From NCBI GenBank assembly GCA_047629975.1, contig JBLHUT010000002.1, positions 1-41,247 of the forward strand: a stretch of 41,247 nucleotides of DNA, in the 5' to 3' direction. Below are positions 7,037 to 15,821 of the stretch, in pieces. How positions within the stretch are numbered: the first letter of the stretch is position 1; each line of letters begins with the position of its first letter. This stretch comes from JBLHUT01 sp047629975. GTDB lineage: Bacteria; Pseudomonadota; Alphaproteobacteria; Rhodobacterales; Rhodobacteraceae. A program made the position numbers and the translations under genes. Under the pieces are notes generated by a model. The model was not told the DNA's origin, did no database searches, and saw only the letters and a program-made list of their open reading frames with translations.

Positions 7037-7911
7037 GTCCTTTTACGCGGATCGACAATGTCGCGCAGGCCGTCCCCCAGCAGGTTAAAGGTAAAGACCG
7101 CAATCATCAGCCAAAGCCCCGGAAAAACGGCAAGCCACCATTCACCGGACACGATAAAGTTCGCCCCTTCGGCCACCATAATCCCCCATTCCGCCGTGGG
7201 CGGGCTGACGCCCAAACCGATAAACGACAGGCCCGCCGCGTTAAGGATCGCCCAACCAAGGTTCAGCGAAACCTGCACCATCATAGGTGGCAGGGCGTTG
7301 GGGAAAATATGCAGTGCCAGCACACGTACATCCGAGTTTCCCGCCAGCTTGGCCGCGCGGGCAAAACCTGCATCGCGTCGAATGTTGACCTCGGCGCGCA
7401 CAAGGCGCGCATAGAATGGCATGTTGATGATGGCGGTTGCGTAAATGATGTTTTCAATCGTGTTGCCAAGAGCCGCGACGATGCCCATCGCCAGCACGAA
7501 CAGCGGAAACGCCATAATCGTATCCAGAAAACGGTTCAGGATAATGTCCAGCCATCCGCCCCAATAGCCTGCAACACAGCCCAGGACCGAACCGACCACA
7601 AAAGACAAAGCCACAGCAGCCACCGAAATCGACAGATCCAGTCGCGTCGCCACGATGACGCGGCTAAACACATCGCGGCCTACATTGTCAGTGCCGAACC
7701 AATGCTCCCACGAAGGTGCTTGCAGGGCGTTGGAGGCATTGGTTGCCAGCGGATCATAAGGCACCAACGCAGGCCCGAACAACGCCGAAAAGATCAACAG
7801 CGCGAACATGACAAAGGCAATCAACGTAACAGGGTTCGCCCGCAACACATAAAAGATATGATCAAACCTGCCTTGGGTAGCCCCCAGCGGCTTTGAGGAA
7901 ATGTCCGTCAT
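7033..7911 (-). CDS. ABC transporter permease, DppC-like
   Basis: This 292-residue permease has an N-terminal cytoplasmic stretch, a first membrane segment (VTLIAFVMFALLIFSALFG) and the DppC-type FGTDNVGRDVFSRVI motif just after it. A permease core with the EAA-like loop RAAKLAGNSDVRVLALHIFP follows, then further membrane helices. It pairs with the DppB-like permease to form the import channel. ATGA overlaps join it to both the upstream permease gene and the downstream ATPase gene, showing one polycistronic unit. Length and topology are normal for the family. Confidence 0.93.
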   Translation of the reverse strand: MTDISSKPLGATQGRFDHIFYVLRANPVTLIAFVMFALLIFSALFGPALVPYDPLATNASNALQAPSWEHWFGTDNVGRDVFSRVIVATRLDLSISVAAVALSFVVGSVLGCVAGYWGGWLDIILNRFLDTIMAFPLFVLAMGIVAALGNTIENIIYATAIINMPFYARLVRAEVNIRRDAGFARAAKLAGNSDVRVLALHIFPNALPPMMVQVSLNLGWAILNAAGLSFIGLGVSPPTAEWGIMVAEGANFIVSGEWWLAVFPGLWLMIAVFTFNLLGDGLRDIVDPRKRT

Positions 7912-8942
7912 TTGGAGGAAAATCCGATCCGCGGGTCAATCGCCGTATAGAGCAGGTCAATCACAAGGTTGAGCGCCACAAACAACAGCGCCATCGCAAG
8001 CACGAAGCCCTGCACAGCCGCATAATCTGATACCACCAGAGCCTCGACCGCGTAGGATCCGATACCGGGCCATGCAAAGACCTTTTCCACCAGAACATTC
8101 GCACCAAGAGCAAAGGAAAACACCATGCCCAGCGTGGTCACCACAGGCAGCAGGGCGTTCCGAAATGCGTAGCCGTACAGAATCCTTGCATTCGATAAAC
8201 CTGCGGCACGCGCCGTGCGAATGAAGTCGGACGAGAGCGCAGTCAGCATCGCGGCGCGCGTCATGCGGGCAATCGGAGCAAGAGTAAACAAGGCCAGCGT
8301 GGTGGCCGGCAGGATTAGCTGTTTTGCTGCACCGCGCCACAATTCCCAATCGCCCATCAGAGCTGCGTCAATCAGGTAAAAGCCCGTAACATGATCAGGA
8401 TCAAGATAGATGAAATCCAACCGGCCCAAAGGCGATGGCGCAATTCCTAGCAGATAGTAGAAAATATAGATCAGCAAGATACCCGTGAAAAACGTGGGCA
8501 ATGACACGCCCGCCGTCACGACAACACGGCACAGATGATCCACCCAGGTACCCGGACGGGTTGCGGCCAAAACACCAAGCGGCACGGCAATAGCAATAGC
8601 CAACAAAAGGGCGGTAAGCGTCAGCTCGAGCGATGCCGGCAACCGCTTGGCCAAATCAGCCGCCACCGACCGGCCACTGGACAACGACTGGCCAAGGTCT
8701 CCCTGAAGCAGGTTACCCACATAAATGAAGAATTGTTGAAAAAGAGGTTTGTCCAAACCCATGGCAACACGGGTTTGTTCAATCGATTCAGTGTCTGCGG
8801 CCACACCCGCAAAATAGACCGCCGGATCGCCGGGCAAAGCACGCGTCAGCAAAAAGCTGATTATGACCACGCCAACGACCACGGGGACCGATTGTGCCAC
8901 GCGCAACAACGTCGCGCGCAGCCGGGGGGATGTGGCCAGCAT
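7908..8942 (-). CDS. ABC transporter permease, DppB-like
   Basis: This 344-residue inner-membrane protein has a first helix VVVGVVIISFLLTRALPGDP, the classic DppB N-terminus ending in LPGDP. A large first periplasmic loop follows, with further helices and the EAA-like loop RTARAAGLSNARILYGYAFR. It ends in a typical AIDPRIGF motif. It forms a heterodimer with the DppC-like permease. The gene begins 1 nt after the stop of the binding-protein gene and overlaps the next permease gene by ATGA. Nothing looks damaged. Confidence 0.93.
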   Translation of the reverse strand: MLATSPRLRATLLRVAQSVPVVVGVVIISFLLTRALPGDPAVYFAGVAADTESIEQTRVAMGLDKPLFQQFFIYVGNLLQGDLGQSLSSGRSVAADLAKRLPASLELTLTALLLAIAIAVPLGVLAATRPGTWVDHLCRVVVTAGVSLPTFFTGILLIYIFYYLLGIAPSPLGRLDFIYLDPDHVTGFYLIDAALMGDWELWRGAAKQLILPATTLALFTLAPIARMTRAAMLTALSSDFIRTARAAGLSNARILYGYAFRNALLPVVTTLGMVFSFALGANVLVEKVFAWPGIGSYAVEALVVSDYAAVQGFVLAMALLFVALNLVIDLLYTAIDPRIGFSSK

Positions 8943-8943
8943 T

Positions 8944-10551
8944 CTATACCGCTTTCAACGGACGGGCATCCAGTTGGCGATGGAACCAGAACTCATAGCC
9001 CTCGGCCCCGTTGGCCGCGACGTTCAACGCCGGCTGATAGAGCGGGATGCGTGGCAGCTCGTCGAGAACAATTTCGAACATCCGTTTTATCTTGGGGGCA
9101 TATTCGGGATCATCCATCGGCATGTGCAAGGTGGCATTCGTCAGCTCTTCGATCTCTTCGTTGCGGTAGTTTGAGGAGTTGAACAGGTGACCGTCCTGAT
9201 AGGCCCAGAAGAAGTAATAGTCGGGTGTGTTCAACCAACCGCCAAAGTTCTCAAGATGCAGTGGCAAGCGTTTTTCGACCAGAACAGCCGTGCGCCAATT
9301 GGCCCCCGGGATCTTCTCGATTTCGACTTTGATGCCGATCTTGCCAAGCGCCTCTTGGACCAGCAATGCCGTTGGCTCCATCCACGACGCAAGATCGAGG
9401 CTGATGGACAAAGGCACCTCAAAACCGTCAGGATATGCAGAACCGGCCATAAGCTCTTTGGCTTTCTCGAGGTCTGTATAATATTGGGTTTTGCGTGGCC
9501 AGGCGATATCGTTGATCTCTTCTGAGCCGCCCCACATCGGCAAGCCGCGACCGTACGCTGCGGCCTGAAAAATATCCTCGTAGGGGACGGCATAGGCGAT
9601 GGCCCGCCGCACATCGGCGTCTTGGAACGGCTCGAACGCAAAGTTCGGGCACAAGCAGTGGATACAATTCTCAACCGGAGTCGAGAAGACATCGATCTTG
9701 TCCGCAAGCTCTGCGGCGTCCTTGTCAGGAATGTCGAATGCGATCTGAACGTCGCCACGTTCCACCAGCGCGCGGCGTGTTGCGGGGCTTGGCACTTCGC
9801 GGATGATAACACGTTTTACGGCGGGCAATGGGCCACCGACCCACGCATCGTTACGCTCGTACACAAGCTGTTCACCCGGGGTCCAGCGGGCCACTTTGAA
9901 TGCTCCCGAGCCTGCTGCTGTTGTGTGCAGGTAATCCATCGCCCACGGATCATCCTCTGTGGCATTGGCCAACGCCTCGACAGAGTTCATGATGTAGGGC
10001 ACGGGAACGGCCAGGTCCGGGATCGTCAGCTTGGACTTGCGGTCAAGCTTGATCACGAATGTCTCTTCGTCAACGGCAATGAACTGTTCCGGACGCGCAA
10101 GGCCGCCAGCCTTCATCTGGACTGTCGGGAAGCCGCCAACCGATACAGCACGGTCGAACGACCATTTCACGTCAGCAGCTGTCACCTTGCGGCCATCCCA
10201 GAAGGTCGCATTCGGCTTGAGCTTGAAAGTCAATGTCAGGCCGTCGTCGGATTCAGTCCAGCTTTCGGCAAGCTCCGGTTCGATCACCTCGTAATCATAG
10301 GAAAAACCGCCGCCCGTGGCTTCTTTGGTGCCAAAAGACACCAAACGGTCATAGCAGTTGATGCCTACCTGATACGAAGCGCGACTTGTGCCGGTGCGGT
10401 GCAGATCAAGACTGTTGATGGTGGCACCCGTGACGACCACCAATGTGTCCGACCCTTGGGCCGCAGCAGGCATAGCGCGCAGGAACGGCAACACAGACGC
10501 ACCTGCGGCCCCCATTTTCAGAAAGTTCCGGCGTGTTGTATGATCGGTCAT
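8944..10551 (-). CDS. ABC transporter substrate-binding protein (family 5), Tat-exported
   Basis: The ATG at 10551 is chosen because AAGGA lies about 7 nt upstream; a longer form from 10578 lacks such support. The N-terminus TTRRNFLKMG, then a hydrophobic stretch ending AAAQG, is a twin-arginine signal peptide, so the protein is exported folded to the periplasm. The mature part of about 500 residues is a family 5 solute-binding protein: ELAESWTESDDGLTLTFKL, FWDGRKVTAADVKWSF and an RRAIAYAVPYEDI region are hallmarks. It is the first gene of the minus-strand operon and would capture the substrate for the two permeases. Tat export is common for this family in Rhodobacterales. Specificity is unknown; proximity to the hydratase and amidase suggests an amide, nitrile or short peptide-like compound. 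Confidence 0.92.
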   Translation of the reverse strand: MTDHTTRRNFLKMGAAGASVLPFLRAMPAAAQGSDTLVVVTGATINSLDLHRTGTSRASYQVGINCYDRLVSFGTKEATGGGFSYDYEVIEPELAESWTESDDGLTLTFKLKPNATFWDGRKVTAADVKWSFDRAVSVGGFPTVQMKAGGLARPEQFIAVDEETFVIKLDRKSKLTIPDLAVPVPYIMNSVEALANATEDDPWAMDYLHTTAAGSGAFKVARWTPGEQLVYERNDAWVGGPLPAVKRVIIREVPSPATRRALVERGDVQIAFDIPDKDAAELADKIDVFSTPVENCIHCLCPNFAFEPFQDADVRRAIAYAVPYEDIFQAAAYGRGLPMWGGSEEINDIAWPRKTQYYTDLEKAKELMAGSAYPDGFEVPLSISLDLASWMEPTALLVQEALGKIGIKVEIEKIPGANWRTAVLVEKRLPLHLENFGGWLNTPDYYFFWAYQDGHLFNSSNYRNEEIEELTNATLHMPMDDPEYAPKIKRMFEIVLDELPRIPLYQPALNVAANGAEGYEFWFHRQLDARPLKAV

Positions 10552-10693
10552 CAAATTTCCTTCTCGCGGATTGCGCATTTTTCGTTGATTCGTAACTTGA
10601 CGGGATTTTGCGATGGAATAGCGCTCGCTTCTAATGCTATAAAAACACCCATCCGATGCGTTTTTTGCACCACTTCTGAAAAGGGTTAATTAT
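10552..10693. promoter_or_regulatory. Divergent promoter region between the ABC operon and the LysR gene, with a possible LysR box
   Basis: This interval separates the divergent transporter operon (-) and regulator (+), the classical arrangement in which a LysR-type protein controls both sides. Bases 10657-10669 read TGC-N7-GCA, fitting the T-N11-A pattern of LysR boxes, and the surroundings are AT-rich (ctataaaa around 10636-10643). I cannot assign -35/-10 pairs with confidence. Confidence 0.4.
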
Positions 10694-11596
10694 ATTAAAT
10701 ACTTAAAGACATTTGAGCTGATCGAAGCTGTTGTGCGTGCAGGATCAATTCGCAAAGCCGCCGAAGATACCAATCTCACTGCTTCGGCGCTCAACAGGCG
10801 CATTCAAAACTTTGAACACGAGTTTGGCTGGCCCATTTTCGAGCGCCTCCCGCGCGGGATGCGGCTGAACCCTGCCGGAGAGCTTTTGATGCAGCACATC
10901 GGCCTGCAACGGACTGATCTGGCGCGGGTGCAATCGCAGGTTGCCGACCTGTCGGGGGAACGGCGCGGCCATGTTTCCATTGCCTGCTCGCAAGCGCTAT
11001 TGCCGTATTTCCTGCCCGAGCAAATTGCGATTTACCGTGCAGCCCATCCCGGTGTTACGTTCACGGTAAACATTCGTGACCGCGTCGAGGCCGAACGGGA
11101 TCTGGCGTCTTTCAACAGTGATCTGGCTTTGGTCTTTGAACCGATCCATATGGTTGAATTTCAAGTTCTCTTTGCATTGCCGCAAGCAGTGCATGCTGTG
11201 TTTCAAAAGAGTGGATCACTGGCGTCCAAATCAACCGTGCGTTTAAGAGATTGCATGAACTACAAACTTATCGTGCCTTCCAAGGCGTATGGCGTCCGAC
11301 ATCTGTTGGAGTTGGGGGCAACGCGCATCGGCCGCCCATTGGCCCCCGCAATCGAGAGCGAGTCCTTTGATCTGATCCGGCACTATGTTGAACATGAAAA
11401 CGCCGTCGGGTTTCAAATTGCAGTCGGTTTGAATGTGACAGAGCAAGACTCCATTGCACACCGCCCCCTGTCAGAAAAGGATGTGCCTTTCGGGCGCCTG
11501 TTGCTCGGTCAAATGAAAGGGCGTGCCTTGCCGGTCGCCTCGGCAAAGTTCGGCCAACAGCTTGCGGCAGCCCTGTCGAAACGTGCGGAGAATTAA
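10694..11596 (+). CDS. LysR-type transcriptional regulator (start codon unclear)
   Basis: This is a LysR-family regulator. The N-terminal winged helix-turn-helix is visible as AGSIRKAAEDTNLTASALNR, then FEHEFGWPIFERLPRGMRLN, followed by a substrate-binding domain (VSIACSQALLPYFLPEQI). The first ATG/GTG/TTG-type start is a GTG at 10733, but the helix before it, YLKTFELIEAVV, belongs to the conserved LysR N-terminus and is encoded in the same open frame upstream. The frame is open back to a TAA at 10640-10642 with no ATG, GTG or TTG before 10733. I give an ATT at 10694 as the most plausible start, which is uncertain. Divergent from the ABC importer operon, it probably controls that operon and possibly the hydratase genes. 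The effector may be the transported compound. Confidence 0.8.
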   Translation: MKYLKTFELIEAVVRAGSIRKAAEDTNLTASALNRRIQNFEHEFGWPIFERLPRGMRLNPAGELLMQHIGLQRTDLARVQSQVADLSGERRGHVSIACSQALLPYFLPEQIAIYRAAHPGVTFTVNIRDRVEAERDLASFNSDLALVFEPIHMVEFQVLFALPQAVHAVFQKSGSLASKSTVRLRDCMNYKLIVPSKAYGVRHLLELGATRIGRPLAPAIESESFDLIRHYVEHENAVGFQIAVGLNVTEQDSIAHRPLSEKDVPFGRLLLGQMKGRALPVASAKFGQQLAAALSKRAEN

Positions 11597-12217
11597 CGCC
11601 GCATTAGCGATGACCGGCGCAATCTTTGCATTCTATCGGTGCGATCACAGCAGAAGACCGCAGCGCCTGAGCTGGTCACAGTTACGCCCAAACAGCCAGA
11701 ATCTACCCGGGCACACGTCCCGATCCGCCCGTCCGGTCGCTGTGACAAGCAGCTGCCAGCCAGTGGTGCGCCTAGCGAAGACAACGACCGGGGCGGGGTC
11801 CACTTGTCAGTGACGAATATTCTACGCAACCGGCGATGCCACAACCGCACTGATCGATCTGGCAACACTCAGCTTCGGGAAACCAGGCCGGAGCGTCAGA
11901 AAATGTACAAGAAGGAACGACAGGCAGTTTCGTGAATACCCTGTCGATTTTATTCACATATTCCAACACCTTCCAAGCAATAAAATGGCCCGGAGATTGT
12001 TGAAAAAATGCGTCTCGTCGGCGTTCGAATATTCTGTCGTCCGAACGTAGAGACAACAGAAAACGCCGTCCTGCTTTGCCAGAGCATTTAATCTGACGAC
12101 GCAGTCCTGAAAAAAGATTAACTTTGATAACAAGAAGACCGCGTCCGGGCACCGTCAGGCTTGATCCCGAGGGCAAAATCGTCGAAACGATTTTATCGGA
12201 CCTGCCAGGAGCCACAG
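11597..12217. other. Gene-poor interval, about 620 bp
   Basis: No supported gene. Overlapping open frames on both strands have low-quality composition (many Arg, Ser and Cys) and no domain I recognise. The right edge carries the AGGAG ribosome binding site of the nitroreductase gene. Its position at the right boundary of the putative hydratase/ABC island would fit a recombination scar, but I see no transposase in it. Confidence 0.4.
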
Positions 12218-12796
12218 ATGCCCGAAATCAACACTGCCGCGCTGGATTTTTTGCTGACCCGTCGATCGCGGCCGGCAAAACTATTGCAAAAGCCCGTGCC
12301 GGACCGTGGCGCCCTTTTGCCGATCTTGACGGCAGCAGCACGCACACCCGACCATGGAAAACTGGAACCGTGGCGTTTTATCGTTCTTGAGGCGGCGGCA
12401 ATGGTACGATTGAGCGACCTTGCCGCAATTCGCGGTGCGGCACTGGGGCTGGATACGGACACGGTCGACAAAGCGGTAAAGGCGTTTGGAAACGCTCCGC
12501 TTGCCGTAGCCGTGGTCGCAAGCCCCAAACCGAGCGAAAAGATCCCGCCCCTTGAACAAACCCTGAGCGCGGGCGCCGTGTGCCTGGCACTTTTGAATGC
12601 GGCTCTTGCCAGCGGATGGGGTGCGAACTGGCTCTCGGGGTGGGCAAGCCACGACCGTGGCTTCGTCGAGGAGGGGCTGGGCCTTGCAGCTCATGAATAT
12701 CTCGCAGGCCTTATTCATATCGGCACGGCGACACAAACACCGCCCGACCGCCCCCGCCCCGACCTCGGAGCGATCACAAGCTGGGTTGAACAATGA
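12218..12796 (+). CDS. Nitroreductase family protein (YdjA-like)
   Basis: This 192-residue flavin-dependent oxidoreductase shows the nitroreductase N-terminal FMN-binding stretch FLLTRRSRPAKLL, the substrate loop TPDHGKLEPWRFIVL, and a second cofactor segment LNAALASGWGANWLSGW. The single-domain length and the GKLEPWRF sequence match the small YdjA/TdcF-neighbour class. The ATG at 12218 has AGGAG 7 nt upstream; longer frames do not. It probably reduces quinones or nitro compounds with NAD(P)H in the cytoplasm. Its stop overlaps the start of the EI24 gene (ATGA), so the two are co-transcribed. Confidence 0.88.
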   Translation: MPEINTAALDFLLTRRSRPAKLLQKPVPDRGALLPILTAAARTPDHGKLEPWRFIVLEAAAMVRLSDLAAIRGAALGLDTDTVDKAVKAFGNAPLAVAVVASPKPSEKIPPLEQTLSAGAVCLALLNAALASGWGANWLSGWASHDRGFVEEGLGLAAHEYLAGLIHIGTATQTPPDRPRPDLGAITSWVEQ

Positions 12797-13494
12797 TCTT
12801 CGGTGATTTCGCCCGCGCGTTCCGTCAACTTGGCGACCGCAAGTTTTTGTTGGTGCTGGCTATGAGTGTCGGGCTCTCGCTCGCACTGCTTGCCGGTTTT
12901 TGCGCACTTGTTATCTGGGGGCTGAGCGGGATCATTCCGGATCAATTCACGTTGCCAGGCGGGCTTGTGATCACGTGGGTCGGCACGGCGCTGACGGGAA
13001 CGTCACTTGTTGCGCTGCTTTTTTTGTCGAGCTTGTTGATGGTGCCTGTCGCGACGGCCTTTACGGGCCTGTTTCTTGACAGCATTGTCGACGCCGTCGA
13101 GGCGCGACACTATAGCCACATACCCTCTACACTGCCGCTTGGTATCGCCACGACCATGATTGACAGCATCAATTTCCTTGGGCTGGTGTTACTTCTCAAT
13201 ACGCTCGCATTGGTCGTCTATTTTTTGTCCGGCCCTTTTGCGCCGGTCGTATTTATTCTGCTGAACGGTTATTTGCTGGGCCGTGAATATTTCCAACTGG
13301 TCGCCGCCCGCAGGATGAGCCGCGACGGGGCCAAATCGTCCCGCCGCAAAAACCGCTATGAGGTCTGGTTTGCAGGCATCCTGATGGTTATTCCGCTATC
13401 GATCCCAATTATCAACCTGTTCGTTCCGCTGCTTGCAGTGGCAACGTTTACCCACCTGTTCCACCGGGTACAGAATCAGGACCGAAGCGCTTAA
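12793..13494 (+). CDS. EI24-domain (CysZ-like) membrane protein
   Basis: This 233-residue polytopic membrane protein has an N-terminal amphipathic start (FGDFARAFRQLGDRKFLLV) and about four to six hydrophobic segments, including one ending in MVPVATAFTGLF, and PIINLFVPLLAVATFTHLFH at the C-terminus. This pattern is that of the EI24/CysZ superfamily; CysZ proteins mediate sulfate entry, but alphaproteobacterial members are largely uncharacterised. It is coupled by ATGA to the nitroreductase gene. Its 3' end overlaps the convergent DUF1467 gene by 47 nt. Confidence 0.85.
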   Translation: MIFGDFARAFRQLGDRKFLLVLAMSVGLSLALLAGFCALVIWGLSGIIPDQFTLPGGLVITWVGTALTGTSLVALLFLSSLLMVPVATAFTGLFLDSIVDAVEARHYSHIPSTLPLGIATTMIDSINFLGLVLLLNTLALVVYFLSGPFAPVVFILLNGYLLGREYFQLVAARRMSRDGAKSSRRKNRYEVWFAGILMVIPLSIPIINLFVPLLAVATFTHLFHRVQNQDRSA

Positions 13495-13744
13495 GCAGAT
13501 CGAAATCGTCGACTGTGATCCAGCCACTCAGGATGACCACACTCAGCAAAATCCAAAGAGGGATAGCAACCACCGTGACAATGCCCGCCGTGCGGCCCGG
13601 CTTAAAGTTGCTGGGGGCCGAAGCGTGGGTGCCGGGCACGATGATGCCTTCATCTGCTTGCGTGCGCGTGACAAGCGGCAAGACGATAAACAGCGTCATG
13701 AACCAGATCACGGCCAAAAGTACCAATGCAGAAGTGATCGCCAT
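13448..13744 (-). CDS. DUF1467 family small membrane protein
   Basis: This 98-residue protein has two membrane helices: ALVLLAVIWFMTLFIVLPL at the N-terminus and TAGIVTVVAIPLWILLSVVI near the C-terminus, separated by a short polar loop with TQADEG. This is the DUF1467 pattern found across alphaproteobacteria, commonly directly downstream of methylmalonyl-CoA epimerase as here. The start codon overlaps the mce stop (TGATG). Function unknown. Confidence 0.88.
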   Translation of the reverse strand: MAITSALVLLAVIWFMTLFIVLPLVTRTQADEGIIVPGTHASAPSNFKPGRTAGIVTVVAIPLWILLSVVILSGWITVDDFDLLKRFGPDSVPGGTGG

Positions 13745-14148
13745 CAGACTTGTTCCAATTCGATGAGGGCCCCGTTGAAATCTTTGGGGTGTAAAAACAG
13801 GACCGGCTTGCCGTGTGCGCCGGTTTTGGGGTCTCCGGTTCCTAATACCCGCGCGCCGTGTGACACAAGGCGGTCTCGTGCGGCAAAGATATCATCGACC
13901 TCGTAGCAGATGTGATGAATGCCGCCCGAAGTGTTCTTTTCAAGAAACCCTGCAATAGGAGATGTGTCTCCCAGAGGAAAAAGCAATTCTATTTTGGTAT
14001 TCGCAAGCGTGATGAAAACAACAGTCACCCCATGTTCGGGAAGATCTTCTGGCGTGCCGACATCTGCGCCAAGCGCATCGCGGTACAAAGCAATAGCAGC
14101 ATCAAGATCAGGCACGGCTATGGCCACGTGATTCAAACGTCCGATCAT
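13744..14148 (-). CDS. mce: Methylmalonyl-CoA epimerase
   Basis: This 134-residue glyoxalase/VOC-fold protein has LNHVAIAVPDLDAAI with the first metal-ligand His, then LPEHGV, IELLFPLG (Glu), IHHICYEVDDI (His) and GALIELEQ (Glu), the four metal ligands of the family. It interconverts the (R) and (S) forms of methylmalonyl-CoA in propionyl-CoA breakdown, in the cytoplasm. Length is normal. It is transcribed with the DUF1467 gene. The divergent response regulator starts 165 bp away, so its promoter lies in 14149-14313. Confidence 0.93.
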   Translation of the reverse strand: MIGRLNHVAIAVPDLDAAIALYRDALGADVGTPEDLPEHGVTVVFITLANTKIELLFPLGDTSPIAGFLEKNTSGGIHHICYEVDDIFAARDRLVSHGARVLGTGDPKTGAHGKPVLFLHPKDFNGALIELEQV

Positions 14149-14313
14149 GGACCGTTACTCCTTGCTTGAGGTACGCCCTTGGGTTGGCGAAATAAAGACG
14201 TCGCAGATATGCCTTTCAAACGCCTTGTTTGCAACCGCTGCAACGGTCTGTTTACCGCGTATTAGGAAGTTTGATGTCTTAATGAGCACATGCCCCGCGC
14301 AAAGGATTAAACC

Positions 14314-15042
14314 GTGCCAGACGACATCGATCTGCCCCCGCTCCTTGGACCGAAACGGAAGCCAACAGCAGAAAGGCCACTTCTTGGACTAACCGTTCTT
14401 GTTGTCGAAGACAGCCGCTTTGCCTGTGAGGCAATGCGCCTGCTGTGCCTGCGCAGCGGCGCACGCATCCGGCGCGCGGATTGTCTTGCATCGGCGCACC
14501 GGCATCTGGCCGTCTATCGCCCGACTGCTGTTGTCATTGATTTGGGCCTACCCGACGGATCGGGCGCCGATCTGATCAAGGAACTGGCTCAGGTAACGCC
14601 GCGCGTGCCTGTCATCCTTGGAACAAGCGGTACAGCCGATGCGAATGAAACCGCAATGACGGCCGGCGCCGACGGGTTCTTGTTGAAACCGATCAGCAAC
14701 CTTACCGTGTTTCAGCAGGCCATCTTGCAACATCTTCCCAAGACGACCGCATTTTCTGGCCCCAAACCGGTATCAAAAGCCTTGATTGATCCCGACCCTA
14801 TCGCCCTCAAAGACGATTTGGCCCATATCGCGGATATCCTATCCTCGAGAAGCGATCCAAAAACGCTCGACTATGTTGCCCAGTTTCTTGCAAGCATCGC
14901 GTCCTCCGCGATTGACAGCAACCTTGCCGAAGCCGCCGCAAACCTGTCGCAAGCCCGTGCCCGCGGCACGTCAGCCGGCTCGGCCATCGCACATATCAAT
15001 TCGCTTGTCGGGATCAGGCTGGCACAAGCACGCACAATCTAG
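14314..15042 (+). CDS. Response regulator receiver protein with a helical C-terminal extension
   Basis: This 242-residue protein has one receiver domain (about residues 26-140) with all key residues: acidic pair Glu32-Asp33 in VVEDS, phospho-acceptor Asp76 in VVIDLGLPDGSG, Thr104/Ser105 in LGTSG, and Lys125 in FLLKPIS. The remaining roughly 100 residues are predicted helical and Ala-rich with no DNA-binding motif I recognise, so output is probably by protein-protein contact. The start is a GTG with AAAGGA about 10 nt upstream; the ATG before it is closed by a TAA. No histidine kinase gene is adjacent, so it is an orphan regulator. Confidence 0.85.
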   Translation: MPDDIDLPPLLGPKRKPTAERPLLGLTVLVVEDSRFACEAMRLLCLRSGARIRRADCLASAHRHLAVYRPTAVVIDLGLPDGSGADLIKELAQVTPRVPVILGTSGTADANETAMTAGADGFLLKPISNLTVFQQAILQHLPKTTAFSGPKPVSKALIDPDPIALKDDLAHIADILSSRSDPKTLDYVAQFLASIASSAIDSNLAEAAANLSQARARGTSAGSAIAHINSLVGIRLAQARTI

Positions 15043-15048
15043 GCGGCG

Positions 15049-15771
15049 TTATCCGGAGACTTCCAACTCCGGATCGTCGGCCACCCTAACACCGGCGGTC
15101 AGATCAGACAGCCGGCTGTGTTGACGCCCTGCATCATCAAAGTTTTCTATCTGGAACCAGCTATTGAACGCGCGTTCAAGCAACGGCCATTCTTTGTCGA
15201 TAATCGCAAACCATGCAGTGTCACGGTTGCGCCCCTTGACGACGCTGGCCTGTCGGAAAATTCCCTCATAGCTGAACCCGAACCGTTGCGCAGCTCGGCG
15301 AGAGGGCATGTTGGCCGCATCGCATTTCCACTCAAAGCGGCGGTAGCCCGCATCGAACGCCCATTTCATCATCAAAAAGATCGCCTCGGTCGCCGCACGG
15401 CTCTTTTGCAATGCCGGCGACAAACAAATATGGCCAACCTCGATCACTCCGTGCTCGGGATTGATCCGCAAAAAACTGGCAACCCCGCCAAGCACGCCCG
15501 TCTCCTTCGAGCGGATCGCATAAAAACAGGTATCGGTCAGCCCAACCGTGCTGCGCACCCAAGTCTCGTAGCTCTCGGGGGAGTCGAACGGGCCGTATCC
15601 CAGAAACCGCCAGATCGCATCGTCCTGCGCATTGGCCTTGAAAAGTGCCGCGGCGTGTTGACCGGCCTCAAGACGTTCCAGCCGCGCAAACGCCCCTTCC
15701 AACACCGGAGCATCCGGCCAGCGCGGCGGATTCCAGTTCACCAGCGGTTCACAGATATCCCGCTCGGTCAT
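15049..15771 (-). CDS. GNAT family N-acetyltransferase (RimJ/RimL type)
   Basis: This 240-residue protein has a single GNAT domain: LEGAFARLERL at the start, VIEVGHICLSPALQKSRAATEA covering strand 4 and the acetyl-CoA pyrophosphate loop, then NMPSRRAAQRFGFSYEGIFR, the classical RimJ/RimL C-terminal motif. Such enzymes transfer an acetyl group from acetyl-CoA to an amine of a protein or small molecule. It lies convergent to the response regulator gene, 6 nt away. The substrate is not predictable. Confidence 0.88.
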   Translation of the reverse strand: MTERDICEPLVNWNPPRWPDAPVLEGAFARLERLEAGQHAAALFKANAQDDAIWRFLGYGPFDSPESYETWVRSTVGLTDTCFYAIRSKETGVLGGVASFLRINPEHGVIEVGHICLSPALQKSRAATEAIFLMMKWAFDAGYRRFEWKCDAANMPSRRAAQRFGFSYEGIFRQASVVKGRNRDTAWFAIIDKEWPLLERAFNSWFQIENFDDAGRQHSRLSDLTAGVRVADDPELEVSG

Positions 15772-15821
15772 GCCAATTCTCCCTTGTTGCCGTGATCAAC
15801 CCTGTAGCTGAAACATGTCGT

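Noticed and set aside
11772..12215. A 147-codon minus-strand open frame in the gap after the LysR gene
   Set aside because: No recognisable domain, unusual Cys/Arg composition and no ribosome binding site; overlapping frames of similar quality exist on the other strand.
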